The notes: generated by a model from the sequence alone, not told the origin. A stretch of 64,000 bases of DNA from Aquimarina spinulae (GCF_943373825.1 NZ_CALSBP010000002.1:1787501-1851500), one strand, 5' to 3'; counted from the stretch's first letter, positions 39,219 through 46,212 are shown. Made by a program: numbers and translations.

Positions 39219-39243
39219 CCCGAACAAATGTTCGGGTTTTTTT
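39219..39243. terminator. terminator shared by tRNA-Phe and the convergent short peptide gene
   Basis: CCCGAACA and TGTTCGGG are followed by seven T on the plus strand and, on the minus strand, by TTTTT. It stops tRNA-Phe and probably also the minus-strand peptide gene that ends at 39270. Confidence 0.8.
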
Positions 39244-39269
39244 ATTACATATCATTAAAAGGTTTTATG

Positions 39270-39446
39270 TTATTCTTCTACCGGAACTGTTTTTGTTAGT
39301 ATCGTGAAACACTTCTTCTCTGTATTACACAACCTTTGTGAGGCAGGCGGTATACTATCACCTCCTTTGATTGTATTTGCATTCACCAATTTGGTAATTT
39401 TTATCTTTTCTAACTTAAATGATTTTATTTTCTTATTTGTTTTCAT
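39270..39446 (-). CDS. short GG-leader peptide (lanthipeptide/bacteriocin-type precursor)
   Basis: 58 aa, ATG at 39446 and TAA at 39270-39272. The first 29 residues form a basic leader with alternating Leu/Ile (FKLEKIKITKLVNANTIKGG), as in GG-leader RiPP precursors of Bacteroidota. The presumed core after GG (DSIPPASQRLCNTEKKCFTILT... to the C-terminus) is 29 residues with two Cys and several Ser/Thr. It was read by translating the minus strand. It is preceded by a 22-bp operator-like element (39517-39538) and a -7 element (39478-39485), and followed by a terminator. No lanthionine synthetase or peptidase-transporter is in the window, so modification is unproven. A signalling or antimicrobial peptide is possible. 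Confidence 0.7.
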   Translation of the reverse strand: MKTNKKIKSFKLEKIKITKLVNANTIKGGDSIPPASQRLCNTEKKCFTILTKTVPVEE

Positions 39447-39477
39447 AACAATTTCGATTTACGTGTTCTTAATATTA

Positions 39478-39485
39478 AAAATATA
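39478..39485 (-). promoter_or_regulatory. -7 element of the 58-aa peptide gene
   Basis: TATATTTT on the minus strand matches 7 of 8 positions of TAnnTTTG. It begins 32 bases after the end of the operator-like element at 39517-39538. No TTTG is at the -33 position, which suits an activator-dependent promoter. Confidence 0.45.
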
Positions 39486-39516
39486 GTTTTTAACTAACTC
39501 CTAATGCAGCATACTA

Positions 39517-39538
39517 GTTGATATTTATAAATTTAAGC
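39517..39538 (-). promoter_or_regulatory. operator-like element, copy A
   Basis: On the minus strand the half-sites read GCTTAAATTTA and TAAATATCAAC. The copy upstream of 41614 differs at only 2 of 22 positions. It lies 71 bases before the ATG of the 58-aa peptide gene. Confidence 0.6.
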
Positions 39539-39575
39539 TATAAAAGCACTGAATTAGACACTATAAGTCTTTACG

Positions 39576-41276
39576 TTATACCTCTAAATGTTTAATAAAA
39601 TAGGATGGATAAATACCTGTTTTTTTATAAAATGCAGAAGAAAACGATTGTGCATTTTTAAACCCTACCTCTTCTGCAATAGCCTTAATGGTATAGGAAC
39701 GTAATGATTTATTAGATGTAAGCTCATCTACTGCAAAATCAATCCTTAAATTATTGAGATAATTTGCAAAGTTCACATTTTTATACACATTTATAATCTT
39801 TGATAAATATGCGCTATTTGTATTTAGCTCTTTGGCTAATGAGTTAAGCGTATAATGTTTTTTAGAAAATTTAACCGAATTCTCAAAATTATGAAGCTTT
39901 TTTAATACCGTTTCGACAACATCTTTTGGGATATCTATATCTTGTTTTTTTGAAATATTAGTATTGATATCAACAAAATCTAGTAGATTATGCTCTTTGG
40001 TTTTTTGATCTTCAAGTAATCTTAAAAAACGTTTTTTATTTACATAGCTTTTTCGAAAACCATATGTAGCAAGTATGATCAAAACAACAAGAAATACAAT
40101 TAGAATAGTTATCGTTTCTTCTTTTAAGAATTTATCGCGTTGCAACTGATCTATTAATTTTTCTTTTTCAGAAATTAATTCTACAGTATCGTATCTCTCG
40201 TTAATGTTTTTGGTTAAATATATTTGATTAGCATGTCTTATACTATCTAATCTTAATAGTGTATTGATATATTCAATTTGTTTTTCAAGATTTTTTTTTG
40301 ATTTAGAATCAGCAATCAAATAATCATATGTATCGATTAATTCAGGAATAACATCTTCAGTTTCTTTGAGAATACGATCTACATTTCTAAAATATTGTAT
40401 ACTCTGCTCTGCCATACCCTGATCCTGATATGAACGCGCAATATAATAATCACAGATAGCAATTCTTGTTTTTACCTCATCAGACTTTTGTATTAAATTT
40501 TTTCCTTTTTCAAGGCTGTCAATTGCCTGATTGTAGTTTTTAGAGAAATATTCATACATCCCCGAATACACAACAAAATTAGAATATATAGATATATCAT
40601 TTGTTTTTAATGCTTCCCGAATTCCTTTATCAATATAATCTTCGGCCAGTTTAAATTGATTACTATAAATGTATGAATCAGTAAGAGCAAATAGCACTCT
40701 ATTATACGTACTTGAGGTTTTAAATTTAGGGTTTTGATCTAAAAAGCTTAAATACTCCAAAAAAATAGCTTGAGCTTCTTCCCTTTCTCCAGCTGTATTT
40801 TTTAATAATCCTATATTAAATTTCAACTTTAGATATAACAGCTCATTCCCATTTTCTTTTGCAGATTTTGAGGCTATGAGATAAAGTTCTAAAGCCTCTT
40901 TATAGTTTCCTTCTTCATAACGCATATTACCCTTGCGTAAATAACCCAATGCCGGATATCTTTCATAATTTTTATTCTTGGTAATTGCAATAAGACTATC
41001 TGCATAACGTAATTGATTAGAACGACTTAGTTTGGATAAAAAATAATATGCATCGGCCATACGCAATGTATCTAATCGATTTATGGCTTTATCGAGAGAG
41101 CCCTGTGCTATTTTTAATTTTAGGGAGTCTTCTTGTTGCTCTGCAATTATCTCTTTTAATTCATCAAAATCTAGTGAATCCTGAGCACCATTAGGCCTTT
41201 TAACCTGTCCGCGTAATTGCTGCGCAAAAACAAATAAAATTAGCAGATAACCTAAAAATGAATACTTCCTGATCAT
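39576..41276 (-). CDS. TPR sensor with one membrane helix and C-terminal AraC-type HTH (first paralogue)
   Basis: 566 aa. A signal peptide or first helix (YLLILFVFAQQLRG) is followed by about six TPR-like units (80-350, for example YLRKGNMRYEEGNYKEALELYL), a membrane helix (about 388-408, ITILIVFLVVLIILATYGF) and a cytoplasmic part with an AraC HTH (about 465-562, YTIKAIAEEVGFKNAQSFSSAFYKKTGIYPSYF). The layout puts TPRs in the periplasm and the DNA-binding domain in the cytoplasm, so it may pass an envelope signal straight to DNA. It is a paralogue of the gene at 44336, and the two bracket the peptide locus. It is divergent from the lipoprotein at 41614. Confidence 0.88.
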   Translation of the reverse strand: MIRKYSFLGYLLILFVFAQQLRGQVKRPNGAQDSLDFDELKEIIAEQQEDSLKLKIAQGSLDKAINRLDTLRMADAYYFLSKLSRSNQLRYADSLIAITKNKNYERYPALGYLRKGNMRYEEGNYKEALELYLIASKSAKENGNELLYLKLKFNIGLLKNTAGEREEAQAIFLEYLSFLDQNPKFKTSSTYNRVLFALTDSYIYSNQFKLAEDYIDKGIREALKTNDISIYSNFVVYSGMYEYFSKNYNQAIDSLEKGKNLIQKSDEVKTRIAICDYYIARSYQDQGMAEQSIQYFRNVDRILKETEDVIPELIDTYDYLIADSKSKKNLEKQIEYINTLLRLDSIRHANQIYLTKNINERYDTVELISEKEKLIDQLQRDKFLKEETITILIVFLVVLIILATYGFRKSYVNKKRFLRLLEDQKTKEHNLLDFVDINTNISKKQDIDIPKDVVETVLKKLHNFENSVKFSKKHYTLNSLAKELNTNSAYLSKIINVYKNVNFANYLNNLRIDFAVDELTSNKSLRSYTIKAIAEEVGFKNAQSFSSAFYKKTGIYPSYFIKHLEV

Positions 41277-41473
41277 TAAAGTGATTTTTATAGTTCTTGA
41301 AAACTGCTCAACAGAATTCGAAAACCATATCTTTTAATTCAATATATAAGTGAATGACATAAAAAATAATACGAAATAAAACTACCAAAAAAAACAATGT
41401 GAATAATTTATTCAACACATAGTTTGATATACAATAGCAAAAACCAAACTCTTACAACATACACAAAGTATCG

Positions 41474-41495
41474 GTTTAAATTTATAAATATCAAG
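41474..41495 (+). promoter_or_regulatory. operator-like element, copy B
   Basis: GTTTAAATTTA and TAAATATCAAG. It ends 8 bases before the -33 TTTG of the promoter of the DUF5648 lipoprotein and 34 bases before its -7 element. It is the only notable element besides the promoter in the 337-base gap 41277-41613. Confidence 0.6.
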
Positions 41496-41503
41496 AATAT
41501 TAC

Positions 41504-41536
41504 TTTGTATTTCATGTACTCATCGTCATATTTTTG
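41504..41536 (+). promoter_or_regulatory. promoter of the DUF5648 lipoprotein gene
   Basis: TTTG (41504-41507), a 21-base spacer and TATTTTTG (41529-41536) match the consensus. The ATG lies 77 bases downstream, so the transcript has a 5-prime leader of about 70 bases. Confidence 0.6.
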
Positions 41537-41613
41537 AATTCTGTAGGGGATGAATACATACCAATCTTAAAACTAAATTTCATCAAATACTAATTTTTAA
41601 AACTCTTAAAACC

Positions 41614-42186
41614 ATGAAAAAAACCAAATTCTTAGTTTCAATTTTAAATTTGACTTTTGCAATATGTTTACTATTGACTTCTTGTGAGTCAGAAAATGAA
41701 GAGTTACCTCTAGAGCAAGTTTCTAATACAACTGAAAACAATATCAATACAAAATCAAGGGCTTTGAGTTCTCAAAATGTGTATCGATATTATAGCGGGG
41801 GATCTGCATCTCTTCATACCTATAAAACACAAGGAGGTCAAGGTATTGGAATAGGCCGTAGAGAAGGGGTTTCCTTTAGGACCGACGTAGCCAGATCTCG
41901 CCGGGAAATCGATTTTAATACATATAACGAGCTATACTTTTTGTTACATCCGAGAAAAATAGATTTCGTTTTAACAACTAGCCCTACCGAAATTTTAACT
42001 TTAATCAGTAAAGGCTGGAAAGATGTTTCCCGACTTGTTTTAATACATAAAAAACCAGGTAACGGAAGAAAAAAACTCTATCGTTTTTACAATACTCAAC
42101 ATTCTGATCACCTGTATACCAAAAATTATTCTGAAGGTATTAACGCCGGATATAAATATGAAGGAGTAACTGGCTGGGTGTATTAA
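41614..42186 (+). CDS. DUF5648-repeat lipoprotein
   Basis: 190 aa. The signal ends in CLLLTSCESENEE (lipidated Cys near residue 24), followed by a Ser/Asn-rich linker. Two aromatic repeats match the DUF5648 type: VYRYYSGGSASLHTYKT and, best preserved, LYRFYNTQHSDHLYTKNYSEGINAGYKYEGVTGWVY split over residues about 155-190. The repeat is found in secreted proteins and is thought to bind carbohydrate or surfaces, without firm evidence. It is the first plus-strand gene of the locus controlled by the operator-like element B. Confidence 0.75.
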   Translation: MKKTKFLVSILNLTFAICLLLTSCESENEELPLEQVSNTTENNINTKSRALSSQNVYRYYSGGSASLHTYKTQGGQGIGIGRREGVSFRTDVARSRREIDFNTYNELYFLLHPRKIDFVLTTSPTEILTLISKGWKDVSRLVLIHKKPGNGRKKLYRFYNTQHSDHLYTKNYSEGINAGYKYEGVTGWVY

Positions 42187-42280
42187 AAATATAATCGATA
42201 AGAAAAGGTGCCTTCAAAAATCATTTTGAGTTTGTGAGTAAAATACATGTTGATATTTATCTGAAGGAATTACGCCATGA

Positions 42281-42308
42281 AAAACCCAAACATCTGTTTG
42301 GGTTTTTT
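42281..42308 (+). terminator. terminator of the DUF5648 lipoprotein gene
   Basis: AAAACCCAAACA and TGTTTGGGTTTT with a 2-base loop are followed by T residues. It lies 94 bases after the stop, so the tandem peptide genes downstream have their own promoter. Confidence 0.8.
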
Positions 42309-42382
42309 GTTTTTATAACTTCAATTATACCTCTTTTTTGTTGATACAAAAGCAACCCAAGCTCTTTATAAAATTTAAAAAT

Positions 42383-42404
42383 CCTCAAATTTATAAATCT
42401 GATG
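42383..42404 (+). promoter_or_regulatory. operator-like element, copy C
   Basis: CCTCAAATTTA and TAAATCTGATG, matching the perfect palindrome of copy D at 20 of 22 positions. It lies 100 bases before the ATG of the first tandem peptide gene. Confidence 0.6.
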
Positions 42405-42436
42405 AAGTGCTAAACAAACCGAACCATCGTTTCAAC

Positions 42437-42444
42437 TACTTTTA
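42437..42444 (+). promoter_or_regulatory. -7 element of the tandem peptide genes
   Basis: TACTTTTA matches 7 of 8 positions of TAnnTTTG and begins 33 bases after copy C of the operator-like element. No TTTG is at -33. Confidence 0.45.
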
Positions 42445-42473
42445 TATCGAAGCAACTCATCAGCTTCAAAATG

Positions 42474-42489
42474 TATAAATCAAGTTTAA
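42474..42489 (+). repeat. 16-bp direct repeat in the 5-prime leader, first copy
   Basis: TATAAATCAAGTTTAA begins 31 bases before the ATG of the first tandem peptide gene. The same 16 bases begin 31 bases before the ATG of the second (42706-42721). Confidence 0.8.
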
Positions 42490-42504
42490 TTAAAAAAAGA
42501 CATC

Positions 42505-42678
42505 ATGTTACAAAACATTTCAAATTTAAAAGGAGTACAGGTATTAAAAAAAGAAAATGACTTAAGTACTATTAGAGGAGGTGATGATGGTAGAACATAT
42601 TTTGTTCTGAAAGGAAAAGATGGCAAGGATTATTTTGTACTAAAAGGAAAGGATGGAAAAGATTATTTTGTGCTTTAA
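42505..42678 (+). CDS. repeat-core GG-leader peptide (tandem peptide 1)
   Basis: 57 aa, ATG 42505 to TAA 42676-42678. The leader (residues 1-26, MLQNISNLKGVQVLKKENDL then STIRGG) is of the double-Gly type. The presumed core after GG is only 31 residues and is built of an exact 11-residue repeat, YFVLKGKDGKD, at 32-42 (Thr 31 before it) and 43-53, ending with a third YFVL at 54-57. Hydrophobic YFVL blocks alternate with Lys/Asp/Gly linkers. It has no Cys and no Ser or His in the core, so it is not lanthipeptide-like. Lys and Asp could be joined by ATP-grasp enzymes, but no such gene is here. The leader is shared with the next gene. Confidence 0.8.
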   Translation: MLQNISNLKGVQVLKKENDLSTIRGGDDGRTYFVLKGKDGKDYFVLKGKDGKDYFVL

Positions 42679-42705
42679 CACATAAAGAATTAATATCAAA
42701 AATTT

Positions 42706-42721
42706 TATAAATCAAGTTTAA
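42706..42721 (+). repeat. 16-bp direct repeat in the 5-prime leader, second copy
   Basis: TATAAATCAAGTTTAA, identical to the copy at 42474-42489, with the same distance of 31 bases to the ATG. Tandem gene duplication with a conserved leader region is the simplest cause. It may also act in translation initiation or RNA stability. Confidence 0.8.
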
Positions 42722-42736
42722 CCTAGAAAACACATT

Positions 42737-42910
42737 ATGTTACAAAACATTTTAAATTTAGAAGGAGTTCAACAATTAAATCATGAAGAAAAAAAATCCT
42801 TAAAAGCTGGTGATCACGATGAAATGTACGGAGAAGAATACTACGACTGTATTAGAACATGTGGCGGTAGTTGTAGTGCTACTGGACGTTGCTTTGAGAT
42901 GATAAAGTAA
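42737..42910 (+). CDS. Cys-rich GG-type-leader peptide (tandem peptide 2)
   Basis: 57 aa, ATG 42737 to TAA 42908-42910. The leader MLQNILNLEGVQQLNHEEKK then SLKAG is homologous to that of the gene before it, with AG at the double-Gly position. The core is acidic at first and ends in a Cys cluster (CIRTCGGSCSATGRCFEMIK, Cys 38, 42, 46 and 52), which allows two disulfides or thioether links. Same length as tandem peptide 1 but with a wholly different core, the usual pattern of RiPP and bacteriocin precursors. Probably co-transcribed with peptide 1; a strong terminator follows. No maturation gene is in the window. Confidence 0.8.
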   Translation: MLQNILNLEGVQQLNHEEKKSLKAGDHDEMYGEEYYDCIRTCGGSCSATGRCFEMIK

Positions 42911-42932
42911 ACACAAATTATAATGTTTATTT

Positions 42933-42968
42933 AAAAAATGGGGTTTAAAAAATTAAACCCCATTTTTT
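42933..42968. terminator. strong bidirectional terminator between the tandem peptides and the CARDB protein
   Basis: A 16-bp perfect stem (AAAAAATGGGGTTTAA with its complement, A4 loop) serves both the peptide genes on the plus strand and the convergent gene ending at 43065. Confidence 0.85.
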
Positions 42969-43064
42969 ACACATTACATCAACCATATTATAATCAATAT
43001 TTTACAACAACATTCTTTTTATTTTTTTAAAAGATGTTAAACTCTACCTAATGAAGGTAAAAAA

Positions 43065-44195
43065 TTATTCTTTGACAAAAGTTTTAATAATCCTTTGTTT
43101 ACCCTTGTAGATATGGAAATAATACATCCCAGAGTTAAGTTTTGAAATATCATGTGTGTATACCGTTTTCATATTAGAATCCCTATCGCTATATTTTTTC
43201 TCACCAATTAACAAACCATACATATCATATATCTGTATCTTTTCTGGGATCTCAGAGATTGATATTTCATTCCTAGCAGGATTAGGGTACAATTGTATCG
43301 ATTTTTGTAAAAGCTTATTACCCGAAAGAGGCAAGTATGAAACATTATTTGATTCATTCAATTCTAATATCATATTGCCTGGATCTACACTGTATAACAG
43401 ATAGTATTCAACTTCTGGTTTCATATTATTTTGTAAATGACGATACCCTATTCTTACTTCCTGACTTTGTGCTGGTTCTAAAGAAGAAATCTCTCTACTA
43501 CTTAAAAAAATATCTTGTTTATCGATAATAGTATCTGTAGAAATATAATGATTGATCACAGTCTGAGGTGAAATTTTCTTACCAACATTACTAACAACAC
43601 AAGTAGATTGTATTTGCCCCAAAATACCATCACCAATAATTAACTCAGCATTAACCGGAAACACCTCAAGGTCAGGTGCAGGGTCTTTAACAATAATCTC
43701 TTTATATATAGAGCTTGTAATTGGATAATATTTTGGGTCGGGTAAATTACTCCAAAAGTATTCTGAAGTCATTTCTAAAGCATAATCATTACTAATTAGA
43801 TTAAATTGAAGGTAATGATGATCTGGAATAAACTCATAACAATTGGCAGTAGAAGGTGTTCTTGTTGGAGGCGGCGGAATGGTTATTATAGGATCTTGCG
43901 CCCCATCAATATGTACAACAGATGCCCTGGAATTTTGATTAAAAAAATCATATTGCACCTTAAAATAAGGTGGGGTTATATTGTTCTCATTACATATTAT
44001 AAATTTAAACCCTACATATTCATCACGATATAATTCATCGGATATAGGGTTAGATACATATAATGTATATCTATCCGCGTCTACTATATCAATATTAACT
44101 TCTATTAAATAATCGAAACCAGGGCCAGATTGACCTTGCCCTTGAATAGTTAATGTAAATAAAAGTATGAGAAAAAAAAGTACCTTTTTGATCAT
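43065..44195 (-). CDS. secreted CARDB-domain protein with T9SS sorting domain
   Basis: 376 aa. Signal peptide (MIKKVLFFLILLFTLTIQGQ), an unknown N-terminal region with a Pro/Thr hinge, a CARDB adhesion-type domain (about 175-290, PDLEVFPVNAELIIGDGILG to LELNESNNVSYLPL) and a type A T9SS C-terminal domain (about 300-376: LYPNPARNEISI, IYDMYGLLI, LNSGMYYFHIYKGKQRIIKTFVKE). It should be exported by the GldKLMN-dependent system whose genes lie at 6.4-11 kb. It is preceded by operator-like element D and a -7 element, so it seems part of the same regulon as the short peptides. Confidence 0.88.
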   Translation of the reverse strand: MIKKVLFFLILLFTLTIQGQGQSGPGFDYLIEVNIDIVDADRYTLYVSNPISDELYRDEYVGFKFIICNENNITPPYFKVQYDFFNQNSRASVVHIDGAQDPIITIPPPPTRTPSTANCYEFIPDHHYLQFNLISNDYALEMTSEYFWSNLPDPKYYPITSSIYKEIIVKDPAPDLEVFPVNAELIIGDGILGQIQSTCVVSNVGKKISPQTVINHYISTDTIIDKQDIFLSSREISSLEPAQSQEVRIGYRHLQNNMKPEVEYYLLYSVDPGNMILELNESNNVSYLPLSGNKLLQKSIQLYPNPARNEISISEIPEKIQIYDMYGLLIGEKKYSDRDSNMKTVYTHDISKLNSGMYYFHIYKGKQRIIKTFVKE

Positions 44196-44237
44196 AATAT
44201 TTTGTTTTTAAAGAATTACAAATTGATTCTTGAACTT

Positions 44238-44245
44238 CAAAAATA
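44238..44245 (-). promoter_or_regulatory. -7 element of the CARDB/T9SS protein gene
   Basis: TATTTTTG on the minus strand matches TAnnTTTG fully. It starts 33 bases after copy D of the operator-like element and lies about 43 bases before the ATG at 44195. Confidence 0.5.
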
Positions 44246-44277
44246 TTGGGTATTCTCTGTAAAGCTATCATCCTTGT

Positions 44278-44299
44278 CCTCAAATTTATAAATTTGAGG
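44278..44299 (-). promoter_or_regulatory. operator-like element, copy D (perfect palindrome)
   Basis: A perfect 22-bp palindrome with half-site CCTCAAATTTA, upstream of the CARDB/T9SS gene. It also lies 36 bases after the stop of the second TPR-AraC regulator. It is the best palindrome of the four copies. Confidence 0.65.
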
Positions 44300-44335
44300 T
44301 TTTTAAAAAATATGGCAACTCTTATACAATTACAT

Positions 44336-46084
44336 TTAAGTGCTTTGGAAGTTTTCACTTTTATCAAGACACTTTATATAAAAGGAAGGATTTAAATTTG
44401 TTTTATCTTTAAATGCTTTAACAAATGTGTTACTACTTTTATATCCTACTTCCTGAGCGATAGCTTCTATTGTATAAGATCTGAATTTTGCATTATCATG
44501 TAATCTTAAAATCACATGATGGATTCTCAATTCATTTAGATATTGGTTGAATGATTGTTTTTTATATGTATTTATCGTCTTAGAGAGGTATGTTGTATTG
44601 GTGTTTATTTTTTTTGCAGTAGTATACAAGTTACATTCTTCGGAAAGAAAAAAAAGTGAATCCTGTAACTTATTTAATTCCTCGAGAATACTATTCACTT
44701 TTTCATCTTTAATACTATCTTTTTTTATAGTTTTCTGGTGATTATCAAAGGATTTTTCTTTAATACTTTTCGCAAGTTTTTGAAAGCGCTTTTCATTCTC
44801 TTTTGATTTTATTTTAAATCTAAAAAACATAAACACCAATACAAGCAATAAAATAGAAGCAATACCAATAGCTATTGCAGTAGCATACTTCTTTTTATCG
44901 TATCTGGCCACTAATGATTCATTATCTATTTTAAGTTTTGAAATATCTCGATTATAAAGCACATCTCTAGCTTTAAGCTGATCTTCACTAATCTTACTAA
45001 ATGTTTCTCTATAATCTTGATTAAGTGATATTATCAAATTTCTATCTTCTAGTTGTTCTGCTATATGAATAGCTAATTCATACATTTCATGCAGCTTATC
45101 CGTTTTTTGGATATTATTTTCTTTGATTACACCAAAGTTATATATCAATAAATCCAATGCCTCTTTAAGTTTTTCTAACTTGAAAAGACAACGTGCACTA
45201 TAAAATTCTGCTAATAAAATATTTGAAAAATTTGAAGACTGTACACTCTTCAATATTTTTTTACCTTCATTTAGATATCCTAAGGCTTTATGATATTCTC
45301 CTTTTTCATAAAAAACATCTCCAGTATTAATATAAAAATTCCCTTTTATATTCTTCAAGTCATACGTATTTGCCAACTCGGTACCTTCTTGATATGTGAG
45401 TAAAGCCTCGTCTAATCTATTGAGCTCTTTCAGGCAAAGCCCTTTAGACAAAATGACCCTAATATAGGTATGCTCAAATTGCTTTTTTGTATCTCTATAC
45501 TCTTCTTTTTCTAATTTTGATATAACCTTCTCTAACACTTCTAAAGCATCAGAATATCGCTTTAATTCAATTCTAACAAAGCCAATATTAGCTATACAAA
45601 TTAATTCTTTGTTTTTTAAACCTTTATCAATAGCTATTTTTTCGGCTTTCAGATAGGACTTAAGAGATTCATTATAATTAGCCAACCTCATATAAATTCC
45701 TCCCTGAAGAATATAGCTATCTACCAATTTAAGAGAATCTTCAATTTTGGTAGCTGCTTCTATCGATATTTCAGTATATGTTAGTGCTTTCCTATACTTT
45801 GATTTATTATAGTAAATATAGCTTATATACATACTGGCATACTGTTGTATATTGTAGTTTCCCTGATGTATTCCTTGTTCTAAAAAACCAATACTATATT
45901 GCAATGCTAAATCTTTATCAGAACTGTAAGTCTTATAAATCAGCATTTTAACCTCCTTTACAGGCATCTGATAGATTGAATCGTCTGTATCAAATAGTGT
46001 AGCTGTTGAATCTTTATTCTGTCCTGAAGTGATCATGCAAAAAAAGATGACATGACCAAGAATTATTAGCTGTAATTTTTGCAT
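44336..46084 (-). CDS. TPR sensor with one membrane helix and C-terminal AraC-type HTH (second paralogue)
   Basis: 582 aa. Signal peptide (about 1-21), seven or more TPR-like units (about 60-340, for example YLQGGIYMRLANYNESLKSYLKAE-type repeats), a membrane helix (about 396-418, ATAIAIGIASILLLVLVFMFF) and a C-terminal AraC HTH (about 480-578, YTIEAIAQEVGYKSSNTFVKAFKDKTNLNPSFY). Same architecture as the gene at 39576, with moderate sequence similarity in the HTH part. It is the probable sensor-regulator of the element found upstream of the genes between the two paralogues (inference). Confidence 0.88.
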   Translation of the reverse strand: MQKLQLIILGHVIFFCMITSGQNKDSTATLFDTDDSIYQMPVKEVKMLIYKTYSSDKDLALQYSIGFLEQGIHQGNYNIQQYASMYISYIYYNKSKYRKALTYTEISIEAATKIEDSLKLVDSYILQGGIYMRLANYNESLKSYLKAEKIAIDKGLKNKELICIANIGFVRIELKRYSDALEVLEKVISKLEKEEYRDTKKQFEHTYIRVILSKGLCLKELNRLDEALLTYQEGTELANTYDLKNIKGNFYINTGDVFYEKGEYHKALGYLNEGKKILKSVQSSNFSNILLAEFYSARCLFKLEKLKEALDLLIYNFGVIKENNIQKTDKLHEMYELAIHIAEQLEDRNLIISLNQDYRETFSKISEDQLKARDVLYNRDISKLKIDNESLVARYDKKKYATAIAIGIASILLLVLVFMFFRFKIKSKENEKRFQKLAKSIKEKSFDNHQKTIKKDSIKDEKVNSILEELNKLQDSLFFLSEECNLYTTAKKINTNTTYLSKTINTYKKQSFNQYLNELRIHHVILRLHDNAKFRSYTIEAIAQEVGYKSSNTFVKAFKDKTNLNPSFYIKCLDKSENFQST

Positions 46085-46212
46085 GATATTTATATAAACT
46101 CCCTAAGATTTATATTAAAAAAATATTAAAAGGCAGACTAATCTAAATTCATCAAAAAAATACAGCAAAACCATTTTTACAACAAAAATTAAAAACTTCG
46201 GGCATTTCAAAT

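Noticed and set aside
39304..39486. 60-aa plus-strand open frame near tRNA-Phe
   Set aside because: Its composition is Phe/Ile-rich as expected for the antisense of a Lys-rich gene. The minus-strand GG-leader peptide gene at 39270-39446 explains the same bases better and has a promoter and terminator.
42595..42675. Short tandem DNA repeat as a CRISPR-like array
   Set aside because: The 33-bp units are adjacent without spacers and encode an in-frame 11-residue protein repeat. No cas genes and no array elsewhere in the window.
44095..44367. 90-aa minus-strand open frame upstream of the CARDB gene
   Set aside because: It runs through the promoter and palindrome D and into both neighbours in another frame, and the product has no recognisable pattern.
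39137..46084. Mobile element or integrated island at tRNA-Phe
   Set aside because: No integrase, transposase or direct repeat of the tRNA 3-prime end was seen nearby. The tRNA and its terminator are intact, and base composition is like the surroundings.
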